Shown here: positions 15,990 to 24,246 of the stretch, one piece after another
How positions within the stretch are numbered: the stretch's first letter is position 1
Layout: each line of letters opens with the position of its first letter
NCBI GenBank assembly: GCA_029259935.1
Contig: JAJDEH010000412.1
Location: 1 to 44,888, forward strand
Direction of reading: 5' to 3'
DNA: 44,888 nt
Source: Planctomycetota bacterium
GTDB taxonomy: Bacteria > Planctomycetota > Planctomycetia > Pirellulales > Pirellulaceae
The notes under the pieces: model-generated
The model's database searches: none
What the model saw: the letters and a program-made list of their open reading frames with translations, nothing else
Told to the model about the DNA's origin: nothing
Position numbers and translations under genes: made by a program

Positions 15990-18278
15990 ATGAAGCAGCC
16001 GGCCTTAAAGTTGATGGCATGTTGGCTGCTGCTTGCGCATGTAGGGTGTCAAACCACGCAAAAACGCGAGTTTAGCGAAGGCACTGAACTCGAGATCAGC
16101 GCCGTAGCCCTGCAGGTCGAGTACCCCGACAGCCATCCCGAACCGTGCGCGCCTGCCGTTCAGTCGTTGGCGCCACGCACCATCGACGAAGGCGAACCCA
16201 AGGATTTTTGGGATATTTCGCTGGAGGAAGTCATTACCATGGCACTCCAGAACAGCGACATTATCCGCAACCTGGGTGGCCGAGTGCTATCGAATCCGGA
16301 CGGCGCGCCGTCGGTTTTCGATCCCGGCCTGCGGGACAGCGATCCCCAATTCGGCGTCGAGGGCGCGTTAAGCGCGTTTGATACTCAGTTGGCGATGGAC
16401 ATGTTCTGGTCGCGAAACGATCAGGCCACCAACAATATTATCACGGCTGGCGGTGCTCGCGAGATCGTACAGGATATTGGAACGTTTCAATCGCGTTTGA
16501 GCAAAACCGCGTCGACGGGTACGCAGTTTTCCATTTCAAATCAAACGCAGTACGACCAAAGCAACCAACCGGGCAACTTGTTCACCAGTGGCTGGGACAC
16601 GCAGTTCGATCTCACCGTCCGCCAACCGTTGTTGCAGGGAGCGGGGGTGGCGTTCAATCGTATTGCCGGGCCCAATGCGCAACCGGGCTTCAATTTTTCT
16701 AGCGGTGTGATGATCGCTAGAATTAACACCGACATAAGCCTGGCCGACTTTGAATCGGGTGTGCGGGATTTTATCAGTGAGGTCGAGGACGCCTATTGGG
16801 ATCTTTACTTCTCCTATCGAGACTTGGACGCCCGAATCCTCGCGCGAGATCTGGCGTTGGAAACCTGGCGTAAAACCCGGCCCCGACTGGGAAAAATTCC
16901 CGGCGGCGAAGCGGCCAATGAAGCGCAAGCTCGCGAACAGTACCACTCCTTTCAGGACCAAGTTCACGATTCGCTGGTCGGCAGCAGTCTGGGAGGACAG
17001 ACGGTGGGCGTGTTCCGAGGCGAACGGCAACTTCGGTTGCTGTTGGGACTGTCCGCGAACGATGGCCGCTTGATGCGTCCCAAGGACGAACCGTCCGCGG
17101 CCAAAGTCGTTTTCAATTGGGAGCATTCTCTAGGTGAATCATTGGTACGGCGTGTGGAATTGCGGCGTCAGCGATGGCAGATCAAGCGGCGTGAACTTGA
17201 ATTGCTGGCTTCGAAAAACTTTCTCTTGCCACGTTTTGATGCCGTGGCCCTCTATCGATGGCGTGGCTTCGGCGACAACCTGACGGGAGACACGCCGGGA
17301 CTGGCGGCCAGTGCGTTCAAAGACCTCGGATCGGGCGACCACCAAGAATGGCAAATCAGCCTCGACTTCGACATGACGCTAGGATACCGGCGTGCATGGG
17401 CGGGCGTTAAACGGGCCGAATTACAATTGGCCCGGGATCGCGTGCTGTTGGGTTCGCAGGAATTACAGATTTCACATTCGCTGAGCGCGGCCATCGATGA
17501 ATTGAATCGTGCTCACAAGAGCGTCGAGACTCGATACGACCGCCTGAATGCTGCCATTGCGCGGCAGCGGGCTTCCGAAGCGGCGCATCGGGCCGATCGA
17601 ATCACGTTGTTCGAACTGCTGCAGGCCCAGCAGCGGCTGTCGGAATCTCAAACCAGCTACTTCCAGGCGCTCAGCCAATACGCCAAAGCGATTAAGAACG
17701 TGCATCGGGAAAAGGGTTCATTGTTGGCCTACAACGGCATCCATTTGAGCGAAAGCGGCTGGCCTCACGAGGCATACGCCGACGCCGCGGAACTCAGCAA
17801 GCGCTGGCGTCCCAAGTTGATCGATTATCGGTTCAATCGCCCGGGCGTGATCAGCCAGGGACCGCACCATCAGAACAGTCTTGAGCCCGGCCTCAATAAT
17901 TCGCCACCGGGAGCCCCACCCGAACCGATTCCTACTCCGGCCACGCCCCTCAGAGAGGATCAGCGGCCCGTGCCTTTGGAAACAAACTTGGCACCTGAGC
18001 CGACGTTACTGGGTGGCCGTCCGGCGCTGCGTAGGTTGCCAAGTGTAAATGGGGAAATCGCTGATCCCTCGAACTCTATTGCAAGTGGGGCGAGGCGCGC
18101 GGCGGACTCCAGACAAGGAAGCGCTTTCATTCCACCGGGGCCGCGCGGTCCAACGCAGTATCAAGGGGCGGGAAGATTCCCGGGAGCCCCGGTCAGTTAC
18201 GACGAAGATTCGCGGCCAGCCAATCGCTTCTCAGCGCCACGGGCACCGCTGCCAATCAGGAGCCAATTCGAACGCTAA
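15990..18278 (+). CDS. TolC-like outer membrane efflux lipoprotein
   Basis: Product of 762 aa. The signal peptide ends in a lipobox, LLLAHVGC, giving a lipidated Cys near residue 20. The middle (about residues 75-580) shows the TolC/OEP alternation of amphipathic helices and strand regions, including SLADFESGVRDFISEVEDAYWDL cut into short parts and the repeat-like ITLFELLQAQQRLSESQTSY near residue 537. The C-terminal 150 or so residues are Pro/Ala/Arg-rich and low in complexity. The length exceeds the usual 450-500 aa because of this tail and a long N-terminal linker. It should form the outer-membrane channel of the export locus that continues with three HlyD-type proteins. AAGGA is well placed before ATG 15990. 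Confidence 0.82.
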   Translation: MKQPALKLMACWLLLAHVGCQTTQKREFSEGTELEISAVALQVEYPDSHPEPCAPAVQSLAPRTIDEGEPKDFWDISLEEVITMALQNSDIIRNLGGRVLSNPDGAPSVFDPGLRDSDPQFGVEGALSAFDTQLAMDMFWSRNDQATNNIITAGGAREIVQDIGTFQSRLSKTASTGTQFSISNQTQYDQSNQPGNLFTSGWDTQFDLTVRQPLLQGAGVAFNRIAGPNAQPGFNFSSGVMIARINTDISLADFESGVRDFISEVEDAYWDLYFSYRDLDARILARDLALETWRKTRPRLGKIPGGEAANEAQAREQYHSFQDQVHDSLVGSSLGGQTVGVFRGERQLRLLLGLSANDGRLMRPKDEPSAAKVVFNWEHSLGESLVRRVELRRQRWQIKRRELELLASKNFLLPRFDAVALYRWRGFGDNLTGDTPGLAASAFKDLGSGDHQEWQISLDFDMTLGYRRAWAGVKRAELQLARDRVLLGSQELQISHSLSAAIDELNRAHKSVETRYDRLNAAIARQRASEAAHRADRITLFELLQAQQRLSESQTSYFQALSQYAKAIKNVHREKGSLLAYNGIHLSESGWPHEAYADAAELSKRWRPKLIDYRFNRPGVISQGPHHQNSLEPGLNNSPPGAPPEPIPTPATPLREDQRPVPLETNLAPEPTLLGGRPALRRLPSVNGEIADPSNSIASGARRAADSRQGSAFIPPGPRGPTQYQGAGRFPGAPVSYDEDSRPANRFSAPRAPLPIRSQFER

Positions 18279-18325
18279 CTCCGCGCGGTGCGACGCCCTG
18301 AACATCCGTGCGTGTTTGCCCCAAG

Positions 18326-19216
18326 TTAGCGGGATTCTTTTTCCACCATGGTTCCAACGTGGATCGTCAACGTTCCCCTCATCCCCGGCCGCAAATCCCC
18401 GTTGTGATTCTTCATGTCGGCCTGGATGATCAACTGCTGATTGTCCGCATCCAACTCGGGGTCGACGAAAGTGACTTCACCATCGTAGATTTCACGGCGT
18501 TGTCCCGGAAGCAGGACTGCCAATTCCGCCTTACAGCCTCTCAATTCCGGTCCGTACTTGCTGGCGTCGACTCGGGCGTTGACTCTGAGGGTGTCGAGCT
18601 GAATGATTCGAATGATCGAATCTCTCGGCTCGACCCATTCGCCTTCCTCCTTGTAAATTTTGACAACCATTCCTTTTAACGGCGATTTCACCGTCCGCCT
18701 TGCCAATCGCTTTTGAGCCGCTTCCAACTGGTAGAATCTGACGCGCTCGGTTAGCAAGTTCACACCATGCGTGTGATCGGCCTGCTTGACGGACAAGAGA
18801 CCGCGTTTGACTTCCAAATCCAGCCGCTCCAATTCAGTCCTGGTCACAGTACCGGGGTAATCATCGTTCGCTTCCAGTGATTTAGTCAAAGCAGACTCTG
18901 ACACTTCGGTAGTCTTTTCCGCATATTCGCGATCGACAAGGTTTTTAGACTCCAGCAGGGCAATTTCGTGGTCTTTGACCGCCGCTTTCTCCTCAAGTTC
19001 GGCCAGATCCCGATCCAGATGAGCGATCAGATCGCCTAGCTCGATTTCGTCTTGAAGTTTAACCTTCAACTCGTCAATGACTCCGGCCTCACGAGCAGGG
19101 ACTTCCACCTGTTTCTTGACGGCCACGACAGCTTCTTCATCCGTAACGATCGAGTCGGCCGACTCGGCTCCAGGGCCAGTCAACAACAACGAGAGGCATA
19201 AGAGTGTCGAATTCAT
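18326..19216 (-). CDS. HlyD-family periplasmic adaptor
   Basis: Product of 296 aa with an N-terminal signal peptide (about residues 1-20) and no later membrane span. It is a typical membrane fusion protein. A first half-lipoyl segment (VEVPAREAGVIDELKVKLQD) is followed by an acidic coiled coil (about 70-165, rich in E, K and L), the second half-lipoyl segment TVKSPLKGMVVKIYKEEGEW and a beta-barrel ending in RPGMRGTLTIHVG. It would bridge an inner-membrane component to the TolC-like channel. It is convergent with the TolC-like gene and divergent from the GAF-HlyD gene. A good promoter lies upstream (see 19267-19295), and GAGGG precedes the start. Confidence 0.8.
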   Translation of the reverse strand: MNSTLLCLSLLLTGPGAESADSIVTDEEAVVAVKKQVEVPAREAGVIDELKVKLQDEIELGDLIAHLDRDLAELEEKAAVKDHEIALLESKNLVDREYAEKTTEVSESALTKSLEANDDYPGTVTRTELERLDLEVKRGLLSVKQADHTHGVNLLTERVRFYQLEAAQKRLARRTVKSPLKGMVVKIYKEEGEWVEPRDSIIRIIQLDTLRVNARVDASKYGPELRGCKAELAVLLPGQRREIYDGEVTFVDPELDADNQQLIIQADMKNHNGDLRPGMRGTLTIHVGTMVEKESR

Positions 19217-19266
19217 GACGGGGAGCCCTCAAGATCGAGAATTAGGAAGCGAGAACGGGATTCCTG

Positions 19267-19295
19267 ATTATAGGAAATAGGCGCGGAAACGTAAA
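19267..19295 (-). promoter_or_regulatory. Putative promoter of the HlyD adaptor gene
   Basis: On the reverse strand the -10 is TATAAT (19272 to 19267), perfect consensus, with a 17-base spacer and -35 TTTACG (19295 to 19290, 4 of 6). The -10 lies within a short inverted repeat, TTCCT-N6-AGGAA. This would start transcription about 45 bases before the gene. Confidence 0.5.
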
Positions 19296-19662
19296 ACAAA
19301 TGTACCACGCCAACTAATATTCAGGCCCGGCTGGGGGTGAAAAATCACCCTCGCGTGGACAATTCCAATTTTGAACACGGGCCCTATGATTTAAAACGGC
19401 AAATAGGGAACAATAATGAGCGCAGGATTGCGGTTTTGTCATACGATCCGCGACCCGCGCGCCGGCTTTCCCGATAATGCGGGAGATTTCTCCTGAAGCG
19501 ATTCGCCCGTCAGAAGGGACCATTGCTTGTTGATGTATCCCGCAAAGCTATATTGGAAGATAGATTTTTCGGTGGCGGGCCGGATTCCAATCTCAATGGC
19601 CAAAGCTAGGTCGCGGTGGCAAGAAGTTTTGGCATCCTGGTTCGCACGACGTTGTGGCTCGG

Positions 19663-19690
19663 CGTGTAGCGAATGCCGTGTAGCGAATTC
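19663..19690 (+). repeat. 14-bp tandem repeat
   Basis: CGTGTAGCGAATGC (19663-19676) is followed directly by CGTGTAGCGAATTC (19677-19690), 13 of 14 identical. It lies in the non-coding region before the GAF-HlyD gene. Confidence 0.8.
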
Positions 19691-19819
19691 AGGCACCAAC
19701 ACGAGCAACTCTGGCGCTCAATATTGTTACAATTGCTTGCAACTCATTACTGATGCGGTTCAATTCACCCGGCCCGCGGAATTCCGCGACAGGTCCGACC
19801 AGCAACACGAGGCAACCAG

Positions 19820-21847
19820 GTGTCTACTCCAGACGTCAAGTCCCTGATCGACGGAATCGCCCAACTCTCCCAGCAAGAGTTACCTCCGATTGAGTTTTAC
19901 GGCGAAATTCTTGGCCGGCTCCACCCATTCATGCAGGGAGCGCCCACCGCCGTTTGGCTGTGCAGTGGCGGCGTTCCCGACTTGCTTTGCCAGCAAGGTC
20001 TGGACGGGGATGCGAACGTGGACGGCTATGTGGCCGGCGAAGCACATCAACAGTTGCTTTCCGCCGTGCAAGAGGGCGGGCAACCGCGATTGCTTCAGCC
20101 CGGCGCGGGCAGCGAAGGGGGTGACGGAGTAAATCAGACGGACTATCTGCTGGGCGTCTGTCCGGTCAAAGTCGGTGACAGTGTCGTCGCATTGCTGGAA
20201 TCGTTTCAGCAGGTGAATGGGCATCCCGAGCGAAACGAGGCGGCGTTGCGATTGTTGACGATCGTTGCCGGCGTGGCCACCAGTTTTCATCGCAACTTGG
20301 AATTGAACTGGCGTCGCAATCTGGACAAATTCAACTTTTCGATTCACAAATCGCTGCACCCGATTCAAACGGCGTTCGCTATCGCCAACGACGGCAAGAA
20401 GGCGATCGGCTGCGACCGCTTGAGTGTGGTCTTTAAGCGAGGGCGCGGTTGCCGTATTGAAGCGGTCAGCGGAATGGAGTCGGTACATCGCCGATCGAAC
20501 CAAGTGCGGCTGTTGCAAAACGTCGCGAAAAGAGTGCTGGCGACCGGCGAGCCATTCGCCTATCCCGATCTGAGTGTCGAACTGCCACCTCAATTGGAAC
20601 ACGCCGTCCAGGACTATGTTGACGAGTCGCAGACTCGGTTTCTGTCTTTGATGCCACTGTTTAAAACCGATCATAAGAGTACCGACGACGACGAACCCAA
20701 TACTCGGAAAAAGAAGCCGGAAGTCATCGGGGCGGTGGTCGCCGAACGATTTTCTGGCGAGCCCTTTGCGGTGGACCGGGTCGATGCCGTGGCGAAGCAC
20801 GCGTCGCGGGCGCTTTCCAATGCTCAGCAGCATCAGCGGATTTTCTTGTTGCCATTGTGGACAGTGCTGGGTAATGCCGGTTGGCTGGTGCGGGCGCGCA
20901 CGCTTCCCAAGACCCTTGGCATCACTGCACTGATTGTCGGTGCCGTCCTGGCTCTGACGTTGATCCAGAAGGATTTTACGTTAAGTGCGAAGGGAACGCT
21001 GGAACCGGAAGACCGCCGGCTTGTTTTCGCGCCGGCGGAAGGGGCTATCGTTAGTGTCCACGACAAACTGAAAAAGCAACCCCAACCGGGTGATGCTCGG
21101 CTGACCGTGACACACGCCGATACGTTGGCCACGCTCCGCAGTATCGAAGTCGATATGCGAGCCAGCGAGGTATTCGGCCAGATTGCTTCAACCAAGGCGG
21201 AAAGGGAGTCACTGGCAACGCGGCTTCGCTCGGACGAGCGGACACGGCCTGGTGATCCAAGGTCTCAGCCGGACCGAGTGGACCCGTCTCGGATGGGTGA
21301 GTTGAAGGTCTTGGAAGAGAACTTGCGGCGGCAGGAGAAGTTGCATAACGAGGTGCTAGAAAGCCTGAGCGTCCACGCTCCCAAGGACGACAACGACCCC
21401 GACCGGCAGTGGGCCGTGATTAGCTGGGATGTGGAAAACCTGTTGAAGGATCGGCCAGTCTCGCGGGGACAAGAACTGATGACCGTCGCCGATTTGAACG
21501 GCGAATGGGTATTGGAACTGCTGCTCCCCGACAAGAGCATGGGCCACTTTCTGAATGCCCAAAAAGAACTGGGCGACGACTTGCTGGTGACGTTCTATTT
21601 GGCGACCAACCCGGACAAAAAGTTGACCGGTCGCGTCAAGGATTACTCGCGTTCGGCGCGGGCCGATGAAAAAGAAGGGCTCAGTGTCCGCGTTATCGTG
21701 GCCGTCGACAAAGACGAGATTCCCGATTTGCACCCTGGTGCCGAAGTCGAAGCGAATATCCACTGTCCCCGGGCGGCGATCGGCTATTGCTGGCTGCATC
21801 CAGTCTTCGAGTTCATTCAGCGTCGCGTCATTTTCCCATATTTTTAA
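19820..21847 (+). CDS. GAF-domain / HlyD-type membrane fusion protein
   Basis: Product of 675 aa from GTG 19820, with ACGAGG seven bases before it. Residues about 25-160 and 175-345 look like two GAF-type sensory domains. The second contains IGCDRLSVVFKRG and a late IGAVVAERFSGEPF. A single span follows near 365-385 (LGITALIVGAVLALTL) and then a periplasmic adaptor region with the half-lipoyl segment RRLVFAPAEGAIVSVHD, a shortened coiled coil and a barrel ending in LHPGAEVEANIHC. The topology suggests cytoplasmic signal reception fused directly to a periplasmic export adaptor. It is 61 bases upstream of the PqqD-M50-HlyD gene and so co-transcribed. The ligand and substrate are unknown. The coiled coil lies between residues about 420 and 520, where several charged heptads are seen. 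Confidence 0.78.
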   Translation: MSTPDVKSLIDGIAQLSQQELPPIEFYGEILGRLHPFMQGAPTAVWLCSGGVPDLLCQQGLDGDANVDGYVAGEAHQQLLSAVQEGGQPRLLQPGAGSEGGDGVNQTDYLLGVCPVKVGDSVVALLESFQQVNGHPERNEAALRLLTIVAGVATSFHRNLELNWRRNLDKFNFSIHKSLHPIQTAFAIANDGKKAIGCDRLSVVFKRGRGCRIEAVSGMESVHRRSNQVRLLQNVAKRVLATGEPFAYPDLSVELPPQLEHAVQDYVDESQTRFLSLMPLFKTDHKSTDDDEPNTRKKKPEVIGAVVAERFSGEPFAVDRVDAVAKHASRALSNAQQHQRIFLLPLWTVLGNAGWLVRARTLPKTLGITALIVGAVLALTLIQKDFTLSAKGTLEPEDRRLVFAPAEGAIVSVHDKLKKQPQPGDARLTVTHADTLATLRSIEVDMRASEVFGQIASTKAERESLATRLRSDERTRPGDPRSQPDRVDPSRMGELKVLEENLRRQEKLHNEVLESLSVHAPKDDNDPDRQWAVISWDVENLLKDRPVSRGQELMTVADLNGEWVLELLLPDKSMGHFLNAQKELGDDLLVTFYLATNPDKKLTGRVKDYSRSARADEKEGLSVRVIVAVDKDEIPDLHPGAEVEANIHCPRAAIGYCWLHPVFEFIQRRVIFPYF

Positions 21848-21908
21848 GCAGCGAATTTGTGGCGTCCGACCGTGTGCGTCCCGCCACCACCGTTGAGGCA
21901 TTGAAGGC

Positions 21909-24152
21909 ATGAGTTACGTCCGCGACTCCGTTGTCTCCACGACAGCTCGTCCTGTGTCGTTGCGCATGCGGCCCGACCTGCGGTTCGAGCGGCACGTCTA
22001 TCAAGGCGAAGTCTCCTGGGTCGCCAAGGATCCGATCAATCTTCGCTATTACCGTCTGCCGGAAGAAGAATACGCCGTATTGCAAATGCTAAACGGCGAG
22101 GCGACGTTGGACGAAATCAAAATCAACATCGAGCGAAAGTTCGCCCCGATCATCGTCAGCTACGAGGAAGTACAGTCGCTGCTGGGAATGCTCCATCAGT
22201 ATGGTCTGGTGTTGTCCGACGCCGATGGGCAAGGGGAACAACTTTACAAGCGAAAGAAAACAGTCCAGCGCCGCCAGATGATGGGCCGATTGGCGAGTGT
22301 GCTGTGGATTCGCCTGCCGGGCGTCGATCCCGAGCGGTTTTTGACTTGGGGTTATCCCTACGTTCGTTGGTTCTTCACCAAATGGTGCATGGCCGTGTGC
22401 CTGCTCGCCGGTTTGGCTGCCCTGCTGCTGGTCGGCACGCATGCGGACGAGTTTTATCGGCGGCTGCCAAGCTTTCATCAGTTCTTCAGTGCCCAAAATA
22501 TGGTGTGGACGATGGCGGCGTTGGCGGGCGCCAAGATCCTGCACGAACTGGGCCACGGCATGGCGTGCAAACACTTTGGCGGCGAGTGTCACGAAATCGG
22601 CATCATGCTGCTGGTGTTTACTCCCTGCCTGTATTGCGATACGTCGGACTCCTGGATGCTCAAAAGCAAATGGCATCGGGCCGCGATTGGTGCGGCCGGC
22701 ATGTATGTGGAAGTGGTGCTGGCCACGATATGCACCTTCATTTGGTGGAACACGCAACCTGGTTTGCTGCACTATTTGTGCTTGAGCACGATGTTTGTCT
22801 GTTCGATTTCGACTGTCATTTTCAACAGCAATCCGTTGTTGCGCTACGACGGATACTACATAGCGTCGGACCTCCTGGAAGTGCCGAATCTGGCTCAAAA
22901 GTCGCGTGGCGCGATGCTGGGCCTGTTGCGACAGACATGCCTGGGAATTCCATGGAACGATCATTTCAACGTGCCGCCGCGCAGCCGAGTTCTGTTTGCA
23001 ACTTACTCCGTGGCTTCGGTCGTCTATCGTTGGATGGTCTTGATCGGCATTCTGTGGTTCCTATCGAAAGTGTTCGAACCGTACGGATTGCAGCCGATCG
23101 GACACATGATGCTGGCGATGTCGCTGGTCAGCATGGTCGTGATGCCGTTGTGGAAATCGTTCAAGTACTTTCAAGTGCCGGGAAGGATGAGACAAGTGAA
23201 AAAAGTACGCCTCTTGGCGACGCTCGCGGTCGTGGGCGCCGTCGTCTCGTTTATTGCCTTCGTACCCCTGCCGCTGTTCACGGTCATGGCGGCTTGCGTG
23301 GTGCAGCCGCACGACGCCGAAGCGATCTATGTCCACGAACCCGGAAAACTGAAGTCGATCGAAGTCGAGCCTGGCCAATTCGTTGACGGCACGGATAAGC
23401 CGGTCGTGCTGGCCGAGTTGGCCAACCCGGACATCGATCTGGAGATCATTCGCCTGGAAGGTGAATGCGCACGCTACGAATCTCGGATCGACAGCCTCAA
23501 ACTGGCTGCCAGAACCCAGCAGATCAGCAATTACGAGTTGCGCAGAGTCGAGCAAGATCTGAAAAACACCCAGGAGCAACTTGAGCAGCAGCGAACGCGG
23601 CGGACGGAGCTAAAGTTGGTTTCCGACCGCAAAGGCTACATCATACCGCCAACCGAAAAACCGCCTCAGCCCGCGAACCAAGGCCAATTGGGATCATGGT
23701 CGGGTACGCTTCTGGAGAAAAAGAACACCAACACATGGCTGGAAGTCGAAACGTTATTCTGTCACGTCGGCGACCCCGGCGACATGGAAGCTCTGGTGGT
23801 CATCGACCAAGGTGATATGGAATTCGTGGCGAAGGGCCAACGCGTGGAGATCATGCTCGACGAGTATCCCGGCAAGAAAATTTGGGGCGAGATCGTGGAG
23901 ATTTCGGATCAGGAAATGCGTTTTTCGCCGCGAGAACTTTCTAACAAGTACGGTGGCGGCTTGATTACCGAGTCCGACCCCTCGGGGAACGAACGTCCGA
24001 TGAGTGCTTCTTATTATGCACGGGTCCCGATAGAAAACTTTGACGGCAAGCTGCTGTCCGGATTCCGCGGCGCGGCCAAAGTTCACACTCGCCCTCGCAC
24101 TTTAGGGGCTGTTTTGGTCCGGTTTGTGTTCCAAGCGTTTCGATTCGGTTAA
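21909..24152 (+). CDS. PqqD-like / M50 metallopeptidase / HlyD fusion membrane protein
   Basis: Product of 747 aa. Residues about 25-110 resemble a PqqD-like domain, in which residues 52-66 read LPEEEYAVLQMLNGE. Several spans follow. Zinc ligands match HELGH at residues 212-216 and a distal Asp in NPLLRYDGYY near residue 313, the M50 site-2-protease arrangement. After the last spans (about 440-465) comes a periplasmic HlyD-type part with half-lipoyl EAIYVHEPGKLKSIEVEPGQ, a coiled coil (about 515-575) and a beta-barrel. Such M50-adaptor proteins accompany bacteriocin or peptide export (YydH-like annotation) and are frequent in planctomycetes. With the upstream GAF-HlyD protein and the TolC-like channel it forms a likely export complex. 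Whether the protease site cuts an exported peptide is unproven. Confidence 0.82.
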   Translation: MSYVRDSVVSTTARPVSLRMRPDLRFERHVYQGEVSWVAKDPINLRYYRLPEEEYAVLQMLNGEATLDEIKINIERKFAPIIVSYEEVQSLLGMLHQYGLVLSDADGQGEQLYKRKKTVQRRQMMGRLASVLWIRLPGVDPERFLTWGYPYVRWFFTKWCMAVCLLAGLAALLLVGTHADEFYRRLPSFHQFFSAQNMVWTMAALAGAKILHELGHGMACKHFGGECHEIGIMLLVFTPCLYCDTSDSWMLKSKWHRAAIGAAGMYVEVVLATICTFIWWNTQPGLLHYLCLSTMFVCSISTVIFNSNPLLRYDGYYIASDLLEVPNLAQKSRGAMLGLLRQTCLGIPWNDHFNVPPRSRVLFATYSVASVVYRWMVLIGILWFLSKVFEPYGLQPIGHMMLAMSLVSMVVMPLWKSFKYFQVPGRMRQVKKVRLLATLAVVGAVVSFIAFVPLPLFTVMAACVVQPHDAEAIYVHEPGKLKSIEVEPGQFVDGTDKPVVLAELANPDIDLEIIRLEGECARYESRIDSLKLAARTQQISNYELRRVEQDLKNTQEQLEQQRTRRTELKLVSDRKGYIIPPTEKPPQPANQGQLGSWSGTLLEKKNTNTWLEVETLFCHVGDPGDMEALVVIDQGDMEFVAKGQRVEIMLDEYPGKKIWGEIVEISDQEMRFSPRELSNKYGGGLITESDPSGNERPMSASYYARVPIENFDGKLLSGFRGAAKVHTRPRTLGAVLVRFVFQAFRFG

Positions 24153-24246
24153 GATAGCGACCGTTGTGTTCGCCGACACGAGGTCCCCGTCACGCTCCCA
24201 CCTTACATTCCACCCTCGAACAGCCCTCGCATGAAAGTAAGTGCCC

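Larger units (their letters stand above)
19217..19819. other. 603-bp divergent intergenic region in the export locus
   Basis: It separates the HlyD adaptor (-) from the GAF-HlyD gene (+). It holds the reverse-strand promoter at 19267-19295, a 14-bp tandem repeat at 19663-19690 and a cluster of small palindromes at 19719-19742. Two overlapping open frames (about 90-106 codons, one per strand) have no family resemblance and are not called. Confidence 0.45.

Noticed and set aside
19439..19847. Overlapping 89- and 106-codon frames in the export-locus intergenic region
   Set aside because: They oppose each other on the two strands, have no start context, and the region contains promoter-like and repeat sequences instead.
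19880..20833. 317-codon reverse frame inside the GAF-HlyD gene
   Set aside because: Antisense to a well-supported coding frame; no domain or start context.
22304..23386. 360-codon forward frame inside the M50-HlyD gene
   Set aside because: Out of frame with a gene showing clear HELGH and HlyD motifs; Arg/Gly-rich shadow.
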